DNA of 64,000 nt from Coraliomargarita algicola (GTDB taxonomy: Bacteria; Verrucomicrobiota; Verrucomicrobiia; Opitutales; Coraliomargaritaceae): contig NZ_CP138858.1 of NCBI RefSeq assembly GCF_033878955.1, forward strand, positions 1,922,001-1,986,000, in the 5' to 3' direction. The position numbers were made by a program, and so were the translations under genes. The notes beneath the pieces were generated by a model that saw only the letters and a list, made by a program, of their open reading frames with translations, had not been told where the DNA came from and did no database searches. Numbering within the stretch: the first letter of the stretch is position 1; each line of letters starts with the position of its first letter. Below, in pieces: positions 44,362 through 53,835 of this stretch.

Positions 44362-46575
44362 ATGATGCATCGCACGACCTTCGCCCTACTCTTCGGCACG
44401 CTGTCACTCTTGGCAGCCAGCGAGCCCACGGAGCCAGAACTGCCCTTACAGCAACTCAGAGAAACCACGCTACTGGCCACCCGCAGTGAGCGCGAGTTAA
44501 TGAAAACTCCGGGCAGTATCACTTCCATCAATTATGACACCTTTGCGCGTGAAGGCGTCAACAATGCGGGCGACGTGGCACGCTATCAAACCGGGATTTC
44601 GATTCCCTTTGAATTCAGCGGGGGCGATTCACTGGTGCCTTACCGTGGCAGCGGATTCACCAACTATCGTATGCGTGGAGTCGAAGGCAATCGCGTGCTG
44701 TTGATGATCGACGGCATTCGACAACCCGCTCAAATCGATGGTGCCGGCGGCAACGGGCGAGACTACTTCGATCCCGGAATCTTTGAACGGGTTGAAATCC
44801 TTCGCGGCTCAGGCTCCAGCCTCTATGGCAGCGACGCGATGGGCGGCGTGGTTAGTTTTGAAACACGCTCGCTCGAAGAGGAGCTGGAAGCCTCCGAACG
44901 GCCCTGGCTACTCAATAACCGCTTAGCTTACCAAAGTGCCAACAACGAATTCAGCCACGTGCTCAACGCCGGCCTGCGCGAAGGCCCCTGGTATGTGACA
45001 CTCAGCAACGCTCTGCGCAGCGGAGAGGAAACAGAAAACGACAAAGGTGAAATCGCAGCCAATCCCCTCGACTCATGGAGTAACCACCTGCTGGGCAAGA
45101 TTAGCTATCACATGGACGAGGCACAACAACTGACCTTCACCGCAGAGCATTTCAACCGTGAGCAAGATACCGATTTAGACAGTCTCAAATCCAACGGCGA
45201 TGGCGTGAGTTCACTCCAAACCGTATTGGCAGAAACCATCGCCGACGACAACCGCACGCGCTACAGCATCGAATACCAGGACAGCAATGCCCATGCGCTT
45301 TGGGACCAACTCTCAGTCAAGCTCTACTACCAGTATTCCGAAACCAACACCGAGACCAATACCCAAACTCGCTTTGCCAACATCCTCTCCCGCGACCGGA
45401 CCGACGACATCCAATTTGCGCAAAGCGCTCTCGGCCTGGCGACTCAGTTTACCAAAGAGTACCAAAGCTTCGGCATGGAGCACAGTTTCATCTATGGCAT
45501 CGAGAGCTCGACCGAAAATGCCCAAAACACTTTCACCCGCACAGACCGAGCCCTGGGCGGTAGCGACCCGGTCGAGCGTCCCGCCTTCGACGAAGCCGAC
45601 CTACGTCGCTACGACCTGTTTTTCCAGAACTTGACGACGAAGGACCGCTGGCTCTTTCAAGCAGGCCTGCGACTGGGCTACTACGAAATCCTACCGGCCA
45701 ATAGCGACGACTTTCTGAACCAAACGAATGCCCCCGAAGCATCGTCCGACTATAGCAAGTTTTCCATCTCACCAAGTGCCTCCATCCAATACGAACTCAA
45801 CGATGCAACCGTGCTCTGGGCCCGCTATGCCAAAGGCATCCGCAACCCCAGTGCAGAAGATTATGTGGGCTTCTTCAATCACTCTGCCACTGGCGCCTAT
45901 TTCAGCCAAATCCCAAATCCCAACTTAGAAGAAGAAACCAGCGATTCCTTCGATCTAGGCATCAAATACGCCAGTGAATCACTTGAATTGGAGCTCACCA
46001 CCTACTACACGCTCTATGATGGCTTTATCTCGCTGGAGACCATCGGACAAGAAGCGGGGCCACCCGTGACTGAAATCCAGCAAGCACGCAACATCGGGGA
46101 AGTGGAAATCTACGGCATCGACCTACGTGCCGACTATCAGTTAGGCGCTATCAGCGATGCCTTTAGCGGCTATAGCACAGGATTGAACTTAAGCTGGGCC
46201 GACGGACACAATAAAACCACCGACGACAATGTAAATACCGTCGATCCCTTCGAAGCCGTACTGCATTTCGGCTACGACTCAATCGACTCCGAAACTCCCT
46301 GGGGGCTCCGACTCTACGGCACCTATCGCGCCGAAAAAAAAGACACCACACGTGACTACGCATACTACGTGCCGCCCGCCTCCTTCGTGCTCGACCTCAC
46401 TGGCTATTGGAGCCTCTCCGAAAACATCAGCCTCAACTTCGGCCTACGCAACCTGACCGATGAGCGCTACTGGATCTGGAGCAGTTCCAGCAGCACGGAC
46501 CACGAATCTCTGACTTCCGAATACAGCGTGCAGCCAGGCCTTAACGGCTTCCTCTCCCTCAATATCAAACTGTAA
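44362..46575 (+). CDS. TonB-dependent heme/hemoglobin receptor
   Basis: An outer-membrane receptor of 738 residues: signal peptide, plug domain (ATRSERELMKTPGSITSI; VEILRGSGSSLYGSDAMGG) and 22-strand barrel ending LNIKL. Heme receptors carry FRAP and NPNL boxes with a conserved His between them; here IRNP (493-496), His507 (FFNHSAT) and NPNL (519-522) follow that pattern. The downstream HmuTUV-like and HugZ-like genes support heme as substrate. ATG 44362 (or the adjacent ATG 44365) starts the signal peptide; the longer frame from 44263 overlaps the preceding gene. Confidence 0.88.
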   Translation: MMHRTTFALLFGTLSLLAASEPTEPELPLQQLRETTLLATRSERELMKTPGSITSINYDTFAREGVNNAGDVARYQTGISIPFEFSGGDSLVPYRGSGFTNYRMRGVEGNRVLLMIDGIRQPAQIDGAGGNGRDYFDPGIFERVEILRGSGSSLYGSDAMGGVVSFETRSLEEELEASERPWLLNNRLAYQSANNEFSHVLNAGLREGPWYVTLSNALRSGEETENDKGEIAANPLDSWSNHLLGKISYHMDEAQQLTFTAEHFNREQDTDLDSLKSNGDGVSSLQTVLAETIADDNRTRYSIEYQDSNAHALWDQLSVKLYYQYSETNTETNTQTRFANILSRDRTDDIQFAQSALGLATQFTKEYQSFGMEHSFIYGIESSTENAQNTFTRTDRALGGSDPVERPAFDEADLRRYDLFFQNLTTKDRWLFQAGLRLGYYEILPANSDDFLNQTNAPEASSDYSKFSISPSASIQYELNDATVLWARYAKGIRNPSAEDYVGFFNHSATGAYFSQIPNPNLEEETSDSFDLGIKYASESLELELTTYYTLYDGFISLETIGQEAGPPVTEIQQARNIGEVEIYGIDLRADYQLGAISDAFSGYSTGLNLSWADGHNKTTDDNVNTVDPFEAVLHFGYDSIDSETPWGLRLYGTYRAEKKDTTRDYAYYVPPASFVLDLTGYWSLSENISLNFGLRNLTDERYWIWSSSSSTDHESLTSEYSVQPGLNGFLSLNIKL

Positions 46576-46597
46576 ATAACAGATACAAAAAAAAACA

Positions 46598-47461
46598 ATG
46601 AAAGCATCCACATTTAAAAAGATCAGCTGTCAGCTGTTCGCACTCACACTCACCGCAGCAGCGCTATCTGCGGAGTCCACTGCCCGTATCGTCACAGTCG
46701 GCGGCGCAGCCACCGAAATCGTATTTGCACTCAACCGAGGTGACGACGTCGTCGGAGTCGACCTCTCCAGCACTTACCCCCAAGCCGCGACAAAGTTACC
46801 ACAGGTTGGCTATGTGCGTAGCATATCCGCAGAAGGCGTGCTCGCACTGGAGCCCACTCACATCGTCGGCACTAGCGATATCGGTCCGGCCAATGCCCTC
46901 GATCAAATCAAAGCCAGCGGAGTGCCCACCAGCGTGATCCCCTCCCCCAGCTCTCCCGAAGATTTATACCAAGCCATCCAAGTGCTCGGAAAGGAACTGG
47001 AGCAAACAGAAGCTGCCACTCAATTAAAATCTAAAATAGAATCGCAACTCGCTAGTATTCAAAAACTGGAGACAAAACCAAAAGTGGTATTTTTCATGAG
47101 CAGCCCCGGACTCGGCCATCTAAATGCCGCAGGGCGCGGAACCAAAGCCACCGCCATGATTGAGCTGGCAGGCGGCGAAAATGTCATTCGCAGTCACCCC
47201 GGCTACAAGGGTATCTCGCATGAAGCACTGGTCGCCCTACAGCCCGACATCATTCTCATCGGCCTCGCTGAAGGCATGCCGCACAACGAAACACGCATCC
47301 TCGATGGCGTGCTCCACAACGCGGCCTGGCAAAACGTGCCCGCGGTGCGCGAAAAACAGGTGCACACAGTGCCACTCGGACGCACCGTGAGTTTTGGTGT
47401 GCGCGTAGGAGAGGCTGCCCTCGAACTTAACCAACTGTTTGCCGAGACAGTTTCGAACTAG
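46598..47461 (+). CDS. hmuT: periplasmic heme-binding protein of the ABC importer
   Basis: A cluster A-type substrate-binding protein of the BtuF/HmuT family with a cleavable signal peptide. The RIVTVGGAATEIVFAL start, LPQVGYVRSISAEGVLAL segment and MIELAGGENVIRSHPGYKGIS are typical of HmuT rather than BtuF. It would carry heme from the receptor to the permease. Stop and the next ATG are directly adjacent (no gap). Confidence 0.88.
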   Translation: MKASTFKKISCQLFALTLTAAALSAESTARIVTVGGAATEIVFALNRGDDVVGVDLSSTYPQAATKLPQVGYVRSISAEGVLALEPTHIVGTSDIGPANALDQIKASGVPTSVIPSPSSPEDLYQAIQVLGKELEQTEAATQLKSKIESQLASIQKLETKPKVVFFMSSPGLGHLNAAGRGTKATAMIELAGGENVIRSHPGYKGISHEALVALQPDIILIGLAEGMPHNETRILDGVLHNAAWQNVPAVREKQVHTVPLGRTVSFGVRVGEAALELNQLFAETVSN

Positions 47462-48517
47462 ATGCAGCCCAGCCCCACCAAGCGAATCTGGCAACAGCCC
47501 GGAGTGGTGCTCGGCTTGATTGCCCTGGGCCTGCTGCTGGCGATGTTTGTGAGCGCCGCCTTGGGCGATAAATCCATTCCGCCCACAACGGTCGTGCACG
47601 CTCTCCTGAATATGGAAGCACCCGATGATGCCATCAATGGCATCATCGTGCGCGACATACGTGTCCCGCGCATACTGACTGCGGTATTGGTGGGGGCGAC
47701 GCTGGCGATCGCAGGTGCAGTGCTGCAGGCCATCTTCCGCAATCCGCTGGCCGACCCGGGACTCATCGGTGTCTCTGCCGGCGGAGCCGCAGGTGCGATC
47801 AGCTTTATCGTATTCGGCAGTTGGCTGATTCCAGCCAGCTGGACCGTGCTACACGAATTAGGCATCAGTTGCTTCACCATGGCGGGGGGCATCGGAGTGA
47901 CCTTACTGGTTTATCGACTCGCACTGCATGAAGGCCGCATCCACGTAACAACCATGCTGCTAATCGGGCTGGCGATGAATGCACTGGTCGGCGCCTTGAT
48001 CGGATACGCCGTTTTTTTCTCCAACGACGATCAACTGCGCGACTACACCTTCTGGTCCTTAGGCAGCCTAGCCCGCGCCAACTGGAACGTATTGAGTTGG
48101 TTAGCCCCCATCATTGTGCTACTGATCAGCGCCCTGCTCCGCTATCGCCGTCAACTGAACTTATTACTGCTCGGTGAATACGAAGCCGTTCACCTCGGGC
48201 TCAATGTAGAAAAGCTGCGTCGGCGCCTCATATTGTTCACCGCGGGCGGGGTGGGATTGACTGTCGCCCTATGCGGCATGATCGGCTTTGTCGGCCTCAT
48301 CACACCGCACCTGTGTCGGCTCATGCTGGGGCCGGATCACCGCTGGCTACTGCCCGCTTCGGCCTTGATGGGAGCGACGACTCTTGTCATTGCCGACCTA
48401 CTGGCCCGCATCAGCATACAATACTCCGAGCTTCCCGTGGGCGTGCTCACCGCCACAGTCGGAGCACCTTTTTTCCTATACTTAATCGTTCGAGCCAAGC
48501 GCCGGGCCAGCTTCTAA
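47462..48517 (+). CDS. hmuU: heme ABC transporter permease (FecCD family)
   Basis: An inner-membrane permease with about ten TM helices. Family motifs include DIRVPRILTAVLVGATLAIAG, FRNPLADPGLIGVSAGGA (N-terminal signature) and GFVGLITPHLCRLMLGPDHR near the C-terminus. Length 351 is normal. The family also transports siderophores and B12; heme is inferred from neighbours. One base separates its stop from the ATPase start. Confidence 0.93.
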   Translation: MQPSPTKRIWQQPGVVLGLIALGLLLAMFVSAALGDKSIPPTTVVHALLNMEAPDDAINGIIVRDIRVPRILTAVLVGATLAIAGAVLQAIFRNPLADPGLIGVSAGGAAGAISFIVFGSWLIPASWTVLHELGISCFTMAGGIGVTLLVYRLALHEGRIHVTTMLLIGLAMNALVGALIGYAVFFSNDDQLRDYTFWSLGSLARANWNVLSWLAPIIVLLISALLRYRRQLNLLLLGEYEAVHLGLNVEKLRRRLILFTAGGVGLTVALCGMIGFVGLITPHLCRLMLGPDHRWLLPASALMGATTLVIADLLARISIQYSELPVGVLTATVGAPFFLYLIVRAKRRASF

Positions 48518-48518
48518 C

Positions 48519-49334
48519 ATGTTACGCTGCGACAACATCACCGTCAAACGCGGCAGCCGTGCCGTGCTACGCCAACTACACTTCGATCTACAAGCTGCGG
48601 AGCTCATCGCTGTGATCGGCCCCAATGGTTCGGGCAAATCCACACTGCTCAAAGCCCTGACAGGCGAACTCGCCCTCGCCCGTGGCACGGTCGAACTGAA
48701 TGGCCAGTCCTTGGCCACGCAGATGCAACGCCCACAAGACATCGCACGCTGGCGCGCGGTGCTCCCCCAGCAAAGCGAGCTCGCGTTCAACTTCCCCGTG
48801 ATCGATGTCGTGATGATGGGACGCAGCCCGCATCTCGCTCAGGTGGAACAGGCGCGCAATTTGGAAATCTGCGAAGCCGCACTCGAGCAAGTCGACTGCC
48901 TGGCCTTAAAAGACCGCCAGTATCAACACCTCTCAGGAGGTGAACGGCAGCGTGTGCACTTAGCCCGCGTGTTGGCTCAGCTGCACGAAGGCCTCAACTC
49001 AGACGGCCCCACACTACTCTTTCTGGACGAACCCGCCGCCAATCTCGACCTGAAGCATCAAATACAAATCCTCCAACTGGCCCGCCAATGTGCCGATCGC
49101 GGCGCGGCTGTCTTTCTGGTATTGCACGACCTGCAACAAGCACGTGCTTATGCCGACCGTGTGCTCATGCTCAAAGCCGGCCGTTCTGTTGCCTTCGGCA
49201 AAGCAGCCTCAGTGCTCTCCGCCAAACGAATTGAACGCGTATTCGACATTCCAGTGGAATGGGTACACCACGAAGGTGATGCGCTTTTAAAAATCAAAAA
49301 TCCTAACTCAAACACTACCAATACAACAACATGA
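48519..49334 (+). CDS. hmuV: heme ABC transporter ATPase
   Basis: The ATPase of the importer has Walker A GPNGSGKST, Q-loop VLPQQSELAF, signature LSGGERQRVHLAR and Walker B LLFLDEPAANLD. The HmuV-like C-terminus (RIERVFDIPVEWVHH) is present. Length 271 matches HmuV. Its stop codon overlaps the next start as ATGA, indicating coupling. Confidence 0.93.
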   Translation: MLRCDNITVKRGSRAVLRQLHFDLQAAELIAVIGPNGSGKSTLLKALTGELALARGTVELNGQSLATQMQRPQDIARWRAVLPQQSELAFNFPVIDVVMMGRSPHLAQVEQARNLEICEAALEQVDCLALKDRQYQHLSGGERQRVHLARVLAQLHEGLNSDGPTLLFLDEPAANLDLKHQIQILQLARQCADRGAAVFLVLHDLQQARAYADRVLMLKAGRSVAFGKAASVLSAKRIERVFDIPVEWVHHEGDALLKIKNPNSNTTNTTT

Positions 49335-49882
49335 CCGAAAACAAAGATACCATACCACAAAGCGCCCACACTGGCTACGCTTCGCTCCTTTCCGGATTTC
49401 AGTCCATTCAACTTGGCACCGTGTCGACTAGCGGCACCCCCGAAGCCAGCTACGCGCCCGCCGTGCTCACCGAGTCACGCGACTTTTACGTGCATGTGAG
49501 CGAGCTCTCAGCACACACCGCTAACTTGCGCGACACACAAAAAGCCTCCGTGCTACTGATCGAAGACGAAGAAACCTGCGAGCAAATCTTCGCCCGCAAG
49601 CGTGTCACCTACGCTTGCACCACCGCAGAAGTCGAGCGCGATTCCGCCGAATGGAAGGACGCGATGGAGCGCTTTAGCGAAAAATTTGGTGGCATTATGA
49701 ACCACTTAAAAGGCATGCAAGATTTTCACCTGATCCGCTTGAGCCCCAAGTCTGGTCGATTGGTCGTCGGTTTTGGACAAGCCTACGACATCAGTGGCGA
49801 GCAAATGGAAACACTCAGCCACGTGCGCGGCTTCAATGGCAAAGGCCACCGCAACGAACCCGCCACCGCCCACGCAAAATAA
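49331..49882 (+). CDS. hugZ: HugZ/HutZ-like heme-utilization protein
   Basis: A split-barrel (pyridoxamine-phosphate-oxidase fold) protein of 183 residues. The run GRLVVGFGQAYDI followed by HVRGFNGKGH matches the HugZ/HutZ family, whose C-terminal His region helps bind heme; relatives in Helicobacter and Vibrio degrade or traffic heme in the cytoplasm. Position directly after hmuV is the classic context. Catalytic heme cleavage is inferred, not visible. Confidence 0.85.
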   Translation: MTENKDTIPQSAHTGYASLLSGFQSIQLGTVSTSGTPEASYAPAVLTESRDFYVHVSELSAHTANLRDTQKASVLLIEDEETCEQIFARKRVTYACTTAEVERDSAEWKDAMERFSEKFGGIMNHLKGMQDFHLIRLSPKSGRLVVGFGQAYDISGEQMETLSHVRGFNGKGHRNEPATAHAK

Positions 49883-49888
49883 AAGATC

Positions 49889-50197
49889 ATGAGCACACCT
49901 GAAAGCCCACTTAGCAGTCAAGACATTGCCCGCATCATCAGTCACATGAACGAGGATCATGCCGACTCGGTACTCGCCTACGCGCAGTATTTTGGTCGCT
50001 TAACCGAAGCGAGCGAGGCCCAAATCCTCGCACTCGACACGCTCACACTCACGATTCAAGCCAAAGTCGCCCAAAAAGTACGCCAGATCAAGATCCCCTT
50101 TCACCATCCACTGGAATCCGCACACGATGCTCACATCAGCATGGTCCAAATGTCGAAAGCCGCGAAACGCGCATTGGCGAACGAGGAATCACACTAA
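49889..50197 (+). CDS. DUF2470 protein, stand-alone
   Basis: A 102-residue protein with the DUF2470 signature ISHMNEDHADSVLAYAQYFG and IPFHHPLESAHDAH. In many HugZ/HutZ-like proteins and plant relatives this domain is fused to the split-barrel domain; here it is a separate gene 6 bp after hugZ. It probably acts with it on heme. His-rich positions could contact heme or metal. Confidence 0.82.
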   Translation: MSTPESPLSSQDIARIISHMNEDHADSVLAYAQYFGRLTEASEAQILALDTLTLTIQAKVAQKVRQIKIPFHHPLESAHDAHISMVQMSKAAKRALANEESH

Positions 50198-50259
50198 GGC
50201 TTATATAATCATCGATGGTTTAACACCAGTCGCGTTTCAGCCGATTGATTGGGTGGGAC

Positions 50260-50994
50260 TCACTGCGTATCGCCTTGAGGGATATCGAAGATACCAGCGG
50301 TGAGCGGCTGATTGACCTTAAGCTCGTGGACCAGAATGGTGTGCAACTTGCGCTCACCTTCATAGTATTCGATCTCTTTAGGAAATTTAATACCACCTAC
50401 GGTCATCGAGCCGCGGCCTATACTCTCGACACCATTTTCTGTGATAGTCGATACAAGCGTATCGTCGGCCACTGAAAAATAACGAATTGTTTTAAGCCCA
50501 CCTGGGTATTCGTAGTGGAGCTTGTAGCAACGTTGACCACGGTACGTTTCGGTTCCCACTAGGTGGACTTTTTCCCCGTTTTTAAAGTCCGGCCGGAAAA
50601 AGTTAAAAAACTGCCGCGTGCTGTAACTAACGCGCTCCAGTTCCGAGCCAATCAAATCGCGCATTTGCGAAGCACCGGCATTGAGATTGGAACGAATGAT
50701 ACAGCCTTTCTTACAATCCAGTATGGTGGTTTCAACAATGTCATCGACCTTGATTTCCAATCGCTGCGAAAGCGGCTTACGAGCGATAATCAACAATGTG
50801 GCCGAGGGCATATCCGGGTCCGCGGGCTCGAGAGTGCCAATGATTTGCAAAGTCACCAAACCATCCAGAGCCGCCTCGGTGCCGACTGTGGCACGTGCGC
50901 GGTCAATCACTTCGCTCTCACTGACCTCTTGCGCATAAACAGAGGCAGCCACCAAACATAAGAAACAAGTACGCAGCAGTGTCTTCATATCCAT
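50260..50994 (-). CDS. LolA-like periplasmic protein
   Basis: A 244-residue secreted protein with signal peptide (CFLCLVAASVYA) and a long run of antiparallel beta strands (QRLEIKVDD ... KVHLVGTETYRGQRCYKLHYEY) resembling the LolA/outer-membrane-lipoprotein-sorting fold. The end ...AGIFDIPQG is common in this group. It lies 32 bp downstream of guaA on the same strand but is unlikely to be functionally linked. The specific ligand is unknown. Confidence 0.7.
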   Translation of the reverse strand: MDMKTLLRTCFLCLVAASVYAQEVSESEVIDRARATVGTEAALDGLVTLQIIGTLEPADPDMPSATLLIIARKPLSQRLEIKVDDIVETTILDCKKGCIIRSNLNAGASQMRDLIGSELERVSYSTRQFFNFFRPDFKNGEKVHLVGTETYRGQRCYKLHYEYPGGLKTIRYFSVADDTLVSTITENGVESIGRGSMTVGGIKFPKEIEYYEGERKLHTILVHELKVNQPLTAGIFDIPQGDTQ

Positions 50995-51026
50995 ACATGG
51001 ACCGTCACGACGGCAATTTGTTCACA

Positions 51027-52574
51027 CTACTCCCACTCAATTGTGCTAGGTGGCTTGGAACTGATATCGAGGACCACTCGGTTACAACCGGAAACTTCGT
51101 TGATAATGCGGCTGGAGATCGTACGGAGCACTTCGTATGGCACACGCGCCCAGTCAGCTGTCATGGCATCGACACTCTCGACGATACGTAGCGCAACGAC
51201 GTTCTCATAGGTGCGCTCATCCCCCATCACACCCACTGTTTTGACGGGAAGGAAAACACAGAAAGATTGCCAGACCTTGTAGTAAAGATCAGCAGCCAAC
51301 ATTTCTTCTTGTAGGATCGCATCGGCCTTGCGCAACACGACCAAATCTTCGCGCTTGATCGGCCCCATCACGCGGACGCCCAAACCGGGTCCGGGGAATG
51401 GCTGACGCCAGACCACTTCCTTAGGCAGGCCCAACTGAGTGCCGAGCTCGCGCACCTCATCCTTAAATAGCTCGCGCAGTGGCTCGAGCAATTTGAGGTT
51501 CATCTTCTCAGGCAAGCCGCCCACATTGTGGTGGCTCTTAATCAGCGCTGCTGGATTGCCATCAATGGCGACGGATTCAATCACGTCGGGATAGAGTGTG
51601 CCTTGAGCTAAGAAAGTGTAATTGCCGCGCTCCTTGAGTTCAGTGACCGCTTCGTCAAATACTTCAACGAAGGCGTTACCGATAATCTTACGCTTGGTTT
51701 CGGGGTCGGAAACGCCAGCGAGGCGATCCAGGAAAAAGTCGGATTTATCCGCGACTCGCACATCAAGGTCGAAATGATCCCCATAGAGTTTTTCAACCTG
51801 CTCACGTTCGTGCAGGCGCAAGAGACCATTATCCACAAAGACGCAGGTTAATTGCTTCCCGATCGCCTTATGGATCAATGCCGCGGCGACTGATGAATCC
51901 ACCCCACCGGAAAGACCCAGAATCACGCGCTCATCTCCCACGGTGTCCTTAATTTTCTGCACACTTTCTTCGATGTAATTGGCCATCGACCAATCGGCAG
52001 CACAGCCACAAATCTTAAATAGGAAGTTGGCAATCACCTCAGTGCCCATTTCAGAGTGCGCCACCTCCGGGTGAAACTGCATGCCGTAGAAATTACGCTC
52101 GGCATTTTGAATGGTGGCATAGGGCGAATTTTCTGTGGAAGCCACAGCTTCAAACCCTTCAGGCAAAGCCTCTAAGCGGTCGCCGTGGGAATTCCAGACT
52201 CGTAGCGAATCAGGCAGACCTTCGAACAGTTTGCCCTTAATCTCAATATTCAGGGTGCCGTGGCCAAACTCCCGCTCCTCACTCTTGCCGACGCGGCCGC
52301 CCAACATGTGAGCCATCAACTGCTCGCCATAACAAATGCCCAACACTGGCAGCCCCAGTTCAAAAACTTGCGCATCGGGCCGCGGCGAGCCTTCGATCAA
52401 TACTGAAGAGGGCCCCCCGGAAAGGATGATGCCCTTCGCACCAGCTTCTTTGAGCACACTGGCTTGCGTATTATAAGGATAAATACGTGAAAGCACATTG
52501 GCTTCACGAATACGGCGAGCGATAACTTGCGTGTATTGTGAACCAAAGTCGAGAACGGCGATATGATCTGGCAT
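51027..52574 (-). CDS. guaA: GMP synthase (glutamine-hydrolysing)
   Basis: This enzyme converts XMP to GMP. The class I glutaminase domain has nucleophile Cys81 in GICYGEQ and the His/Glu pair in MQFHPEVAHSE. The ATP-pyrophosphatase P-loop GLSGGVDSS is intact, and the C-terminal dimerisation domain ends NRVVLDISSKPPSTIEWE. Length 515 is normal. It lies downstream of prs, which makes the PRPP used in purine synthesis. Confidence 0.98.
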   Translation of the reverse strand: MPDHIAVLDFGSQYTQVIARRIREANVLSRIYPYNTQASVLKEAGAKGIILSGGPSSVLIEGSPRPDAQVFELGLPVLGICYGEQLMAHMLGGRVGKSEEREFGHGTLNIEIKGKLFEGLPDSLRVWNSHGDRLEALPEGFEAVASTENSPYATIQNAERNFYGMQFHPEVAHSEMGTEVIANFLFKICGCAADWSMANYIEESVQKIKDTVGDERVILGLSGGVDSSVAAALIHKAIGKQLTCVFVDNGLLRLHEREQVEKLYGDHFDLDVRVADKSDFFLDRLAGVSDPETKRKIIGNAFVEVFDEAVTELKERGNYTFLAQGTLYPDVIESVAIDGNPAALIKSHHNVGGLPEKMNLKLLEPLRELFKDEVRELGTQLGLPKEVVWRQPFPGPGLGVRVMGPIKREDLVVLRKADAILQEEMLAADLYYKVWQSFCVFLPVKTVGVMGDERTYENVVALRIVESVDAMTADWARVPYEVLRTISSRIINEVSGCNRVVLDISSKPPSTIEWE

Positions 52575-52624
52575 AAGAGAAATAGAGATTAAGAAATAGG
52601 AATTAGGAAAATTAGATTCTGATT

Positions 52625-52858
52625 TTAAAATCTAAGTCGACCATTGGTAAAACCGCATTCGGGGCAATCGCATTCTTCGCTGAGATACGGCCCCGTGTAG
52701 ATTTGGCTACATTTGATGCAATGATAAATGACCTTCGAGCGCTGTGCATCATGAATATGCCCATCTCGCCAATCATAGTAGAACCACAAGCCAAAGAGCA
52801 GAAAAAATCCCGCCCCAAGATAGAGCAGAAAAAAAATATCCACATCGAGCCCGACCAC
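52625..52858 (-). CDS. small membrane protein with a zinc-ribbon-like tail
   Basis: A 77-residue protein with one TM helix (FFLLYLGAGFFLLFGLWF) and a C-terminal Cys cluster C47-x-x-C50 ... C63, C65, C68, resembling a zinc ribbon (YHCIKC ... CDCPEC). The GTG start at 52858 lies 9 bp after the prs stop, in an operon with prs and guaA. A longer frame from 52953 overlaps prs heavily and is not preferred. Function unknown. Confidence 0.7.
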   Translation of the reverse strand: MVGLDVDIFFLLYLGAGFFLLFGLWFYYDWRDGHIHDAQRSKVIYHCIKCSQIYTGPYLSEECDCPECGFTNGRLRF

Positions 52859-52867
52859 AGTCTTTGA

Positions 52868-53824
52868 CTAGAAGCCTTTGATGTCAAAGAGGCCCGTGAC
52901 ACTCTCGTTATCGTGAATGCGACGAATCCCCTCACCGAGTAGATCGGCAACACTGAGCACAGTAATCGGCACTCCAGGGCGCGTTTGCACCGGCGTGGTA
53001 TTCGTAGTGATGAGCTGATCGATCATTCCACCAGCGAGGCGCTCGTAGCCCATCTCGTTCAAAACACCATGGCTGACGGCGGCCATGACGCTCTTGGCAC
53101 CGTGCTCCTTGAGCAACTTAGCCGCCGCGCATAGCGTGCCGGCAGTCTCGGTCATATCATCGACCAGCAGGATGTCGCGCCCCTCCGTCTCACCAACCAG
53201 CGAAGTGGCCTCAACGGTTTCGGCACTGGTGCGCCGTTTGGCGATGAATCCGAGTGGCACATTGAGCATACTCGCATATGCAGAGGCCATCTTCATACCG
53301 CCGACGTCGGGCGAAAAGAGCGTTAAATTCTTAGTATCAATGTCTTTCAGATACTGAAAGAGAACGGGCGAGGCATAAAGATGGTCGACCGGAATGTCGA
53401 AAAAGCCCTGAATCTGCTGCGCGTGGAGGTCCACAGTGAGCACGCGATCAGTGCCCGCCGAAACGAGCAAATTGGCCACCAGCTTCGAAGTGATCGGCAC
53501 ACGTGGTTGATCCTTGCGATCCTGACGTGCATAGCCGTAAAACGGAATGACTGCCGTGATACGATTCGCCGAAGCACGACGTGCCGCATCGATCATGATG
53601 AACAGCTCCATCAAGTTCTGATTGGCTGGGTTACACGTAGACTGGATGATAAAGACATCGGCACCACGCACATTCTCGTTAATACGAACAAAACTTTCAC
53701 CATCAGGGAAACTGATGACATCAGCTTCCGCCAGCGGCACACCGAGAGATTTGCATATCTCTTTCGCTAGAGCGGGATTGGAATTGCCGCTAAATATTTT
53801 AAGGGAGCTATCTTTCATCATCAT
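52868..53824 (-). CDS. prs: ribose-phosphate pyrophosphokinase
   Basis: The enzyme makes PRPP from ribose 5-phosphate and ATP. The PRPP-binding loop ILLVDDMTETAGTL, the ribose-phosphate region TVDLHAQQIQGFFDIPVDHL (split family motif DLHA-Q-QGFF) and FSPDVGGMKMA are all present. Length 318 is normal. It begins with three consecutive Met codons (MMMKDSS), so the exact start is uncertain by up to six bases. It lies 11 bp after lpxD. Confidence 0.97.
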   Translation of the reverse strand: MMMKDSSLKIFSGNSNPALAKEICKSLGVPLAEADVISFPDGESFVRINENVRGADVFIIQSTCNPANQNLMELFIMIDAARRASANRITAVIPFYGYARQDRKDQPRVPITSKLVANLLVSAGTDRVLTVDLHAQQIQGFFDIPVDHLYASPVLFQYLKDIDTKNLTLFSPDVGGMKMASAYASMLNVPLGFIAKRRTSAETVEATSLVGETEGRDILLVDDMTETAGTLCAAAKLLKEHGAKSVMAAVSHGVLNEMGYERLAGGMIDQLITTNTTPVQTRPGVPITVLSVADLLGEGIRRIHDNESVTGLFDIKGF

Positions 53825-53835
53825 GATTCGTTCAG

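Noticed and set aside
42385..46575. Vitamin B12 uptake system with a cobalamin riboswitch
   Set aside because: No B12 box was found upstream, and HugZ-like and DUF2470 genes plus the receptor motifs point to heme.
52612..52953. 113-codon frame over the prs/guaA gap
   Set aside because: It overlaps the prs 3' end by about 85 bp in another frame; the 77-codon frame has the coherent TM and Cys motifs.
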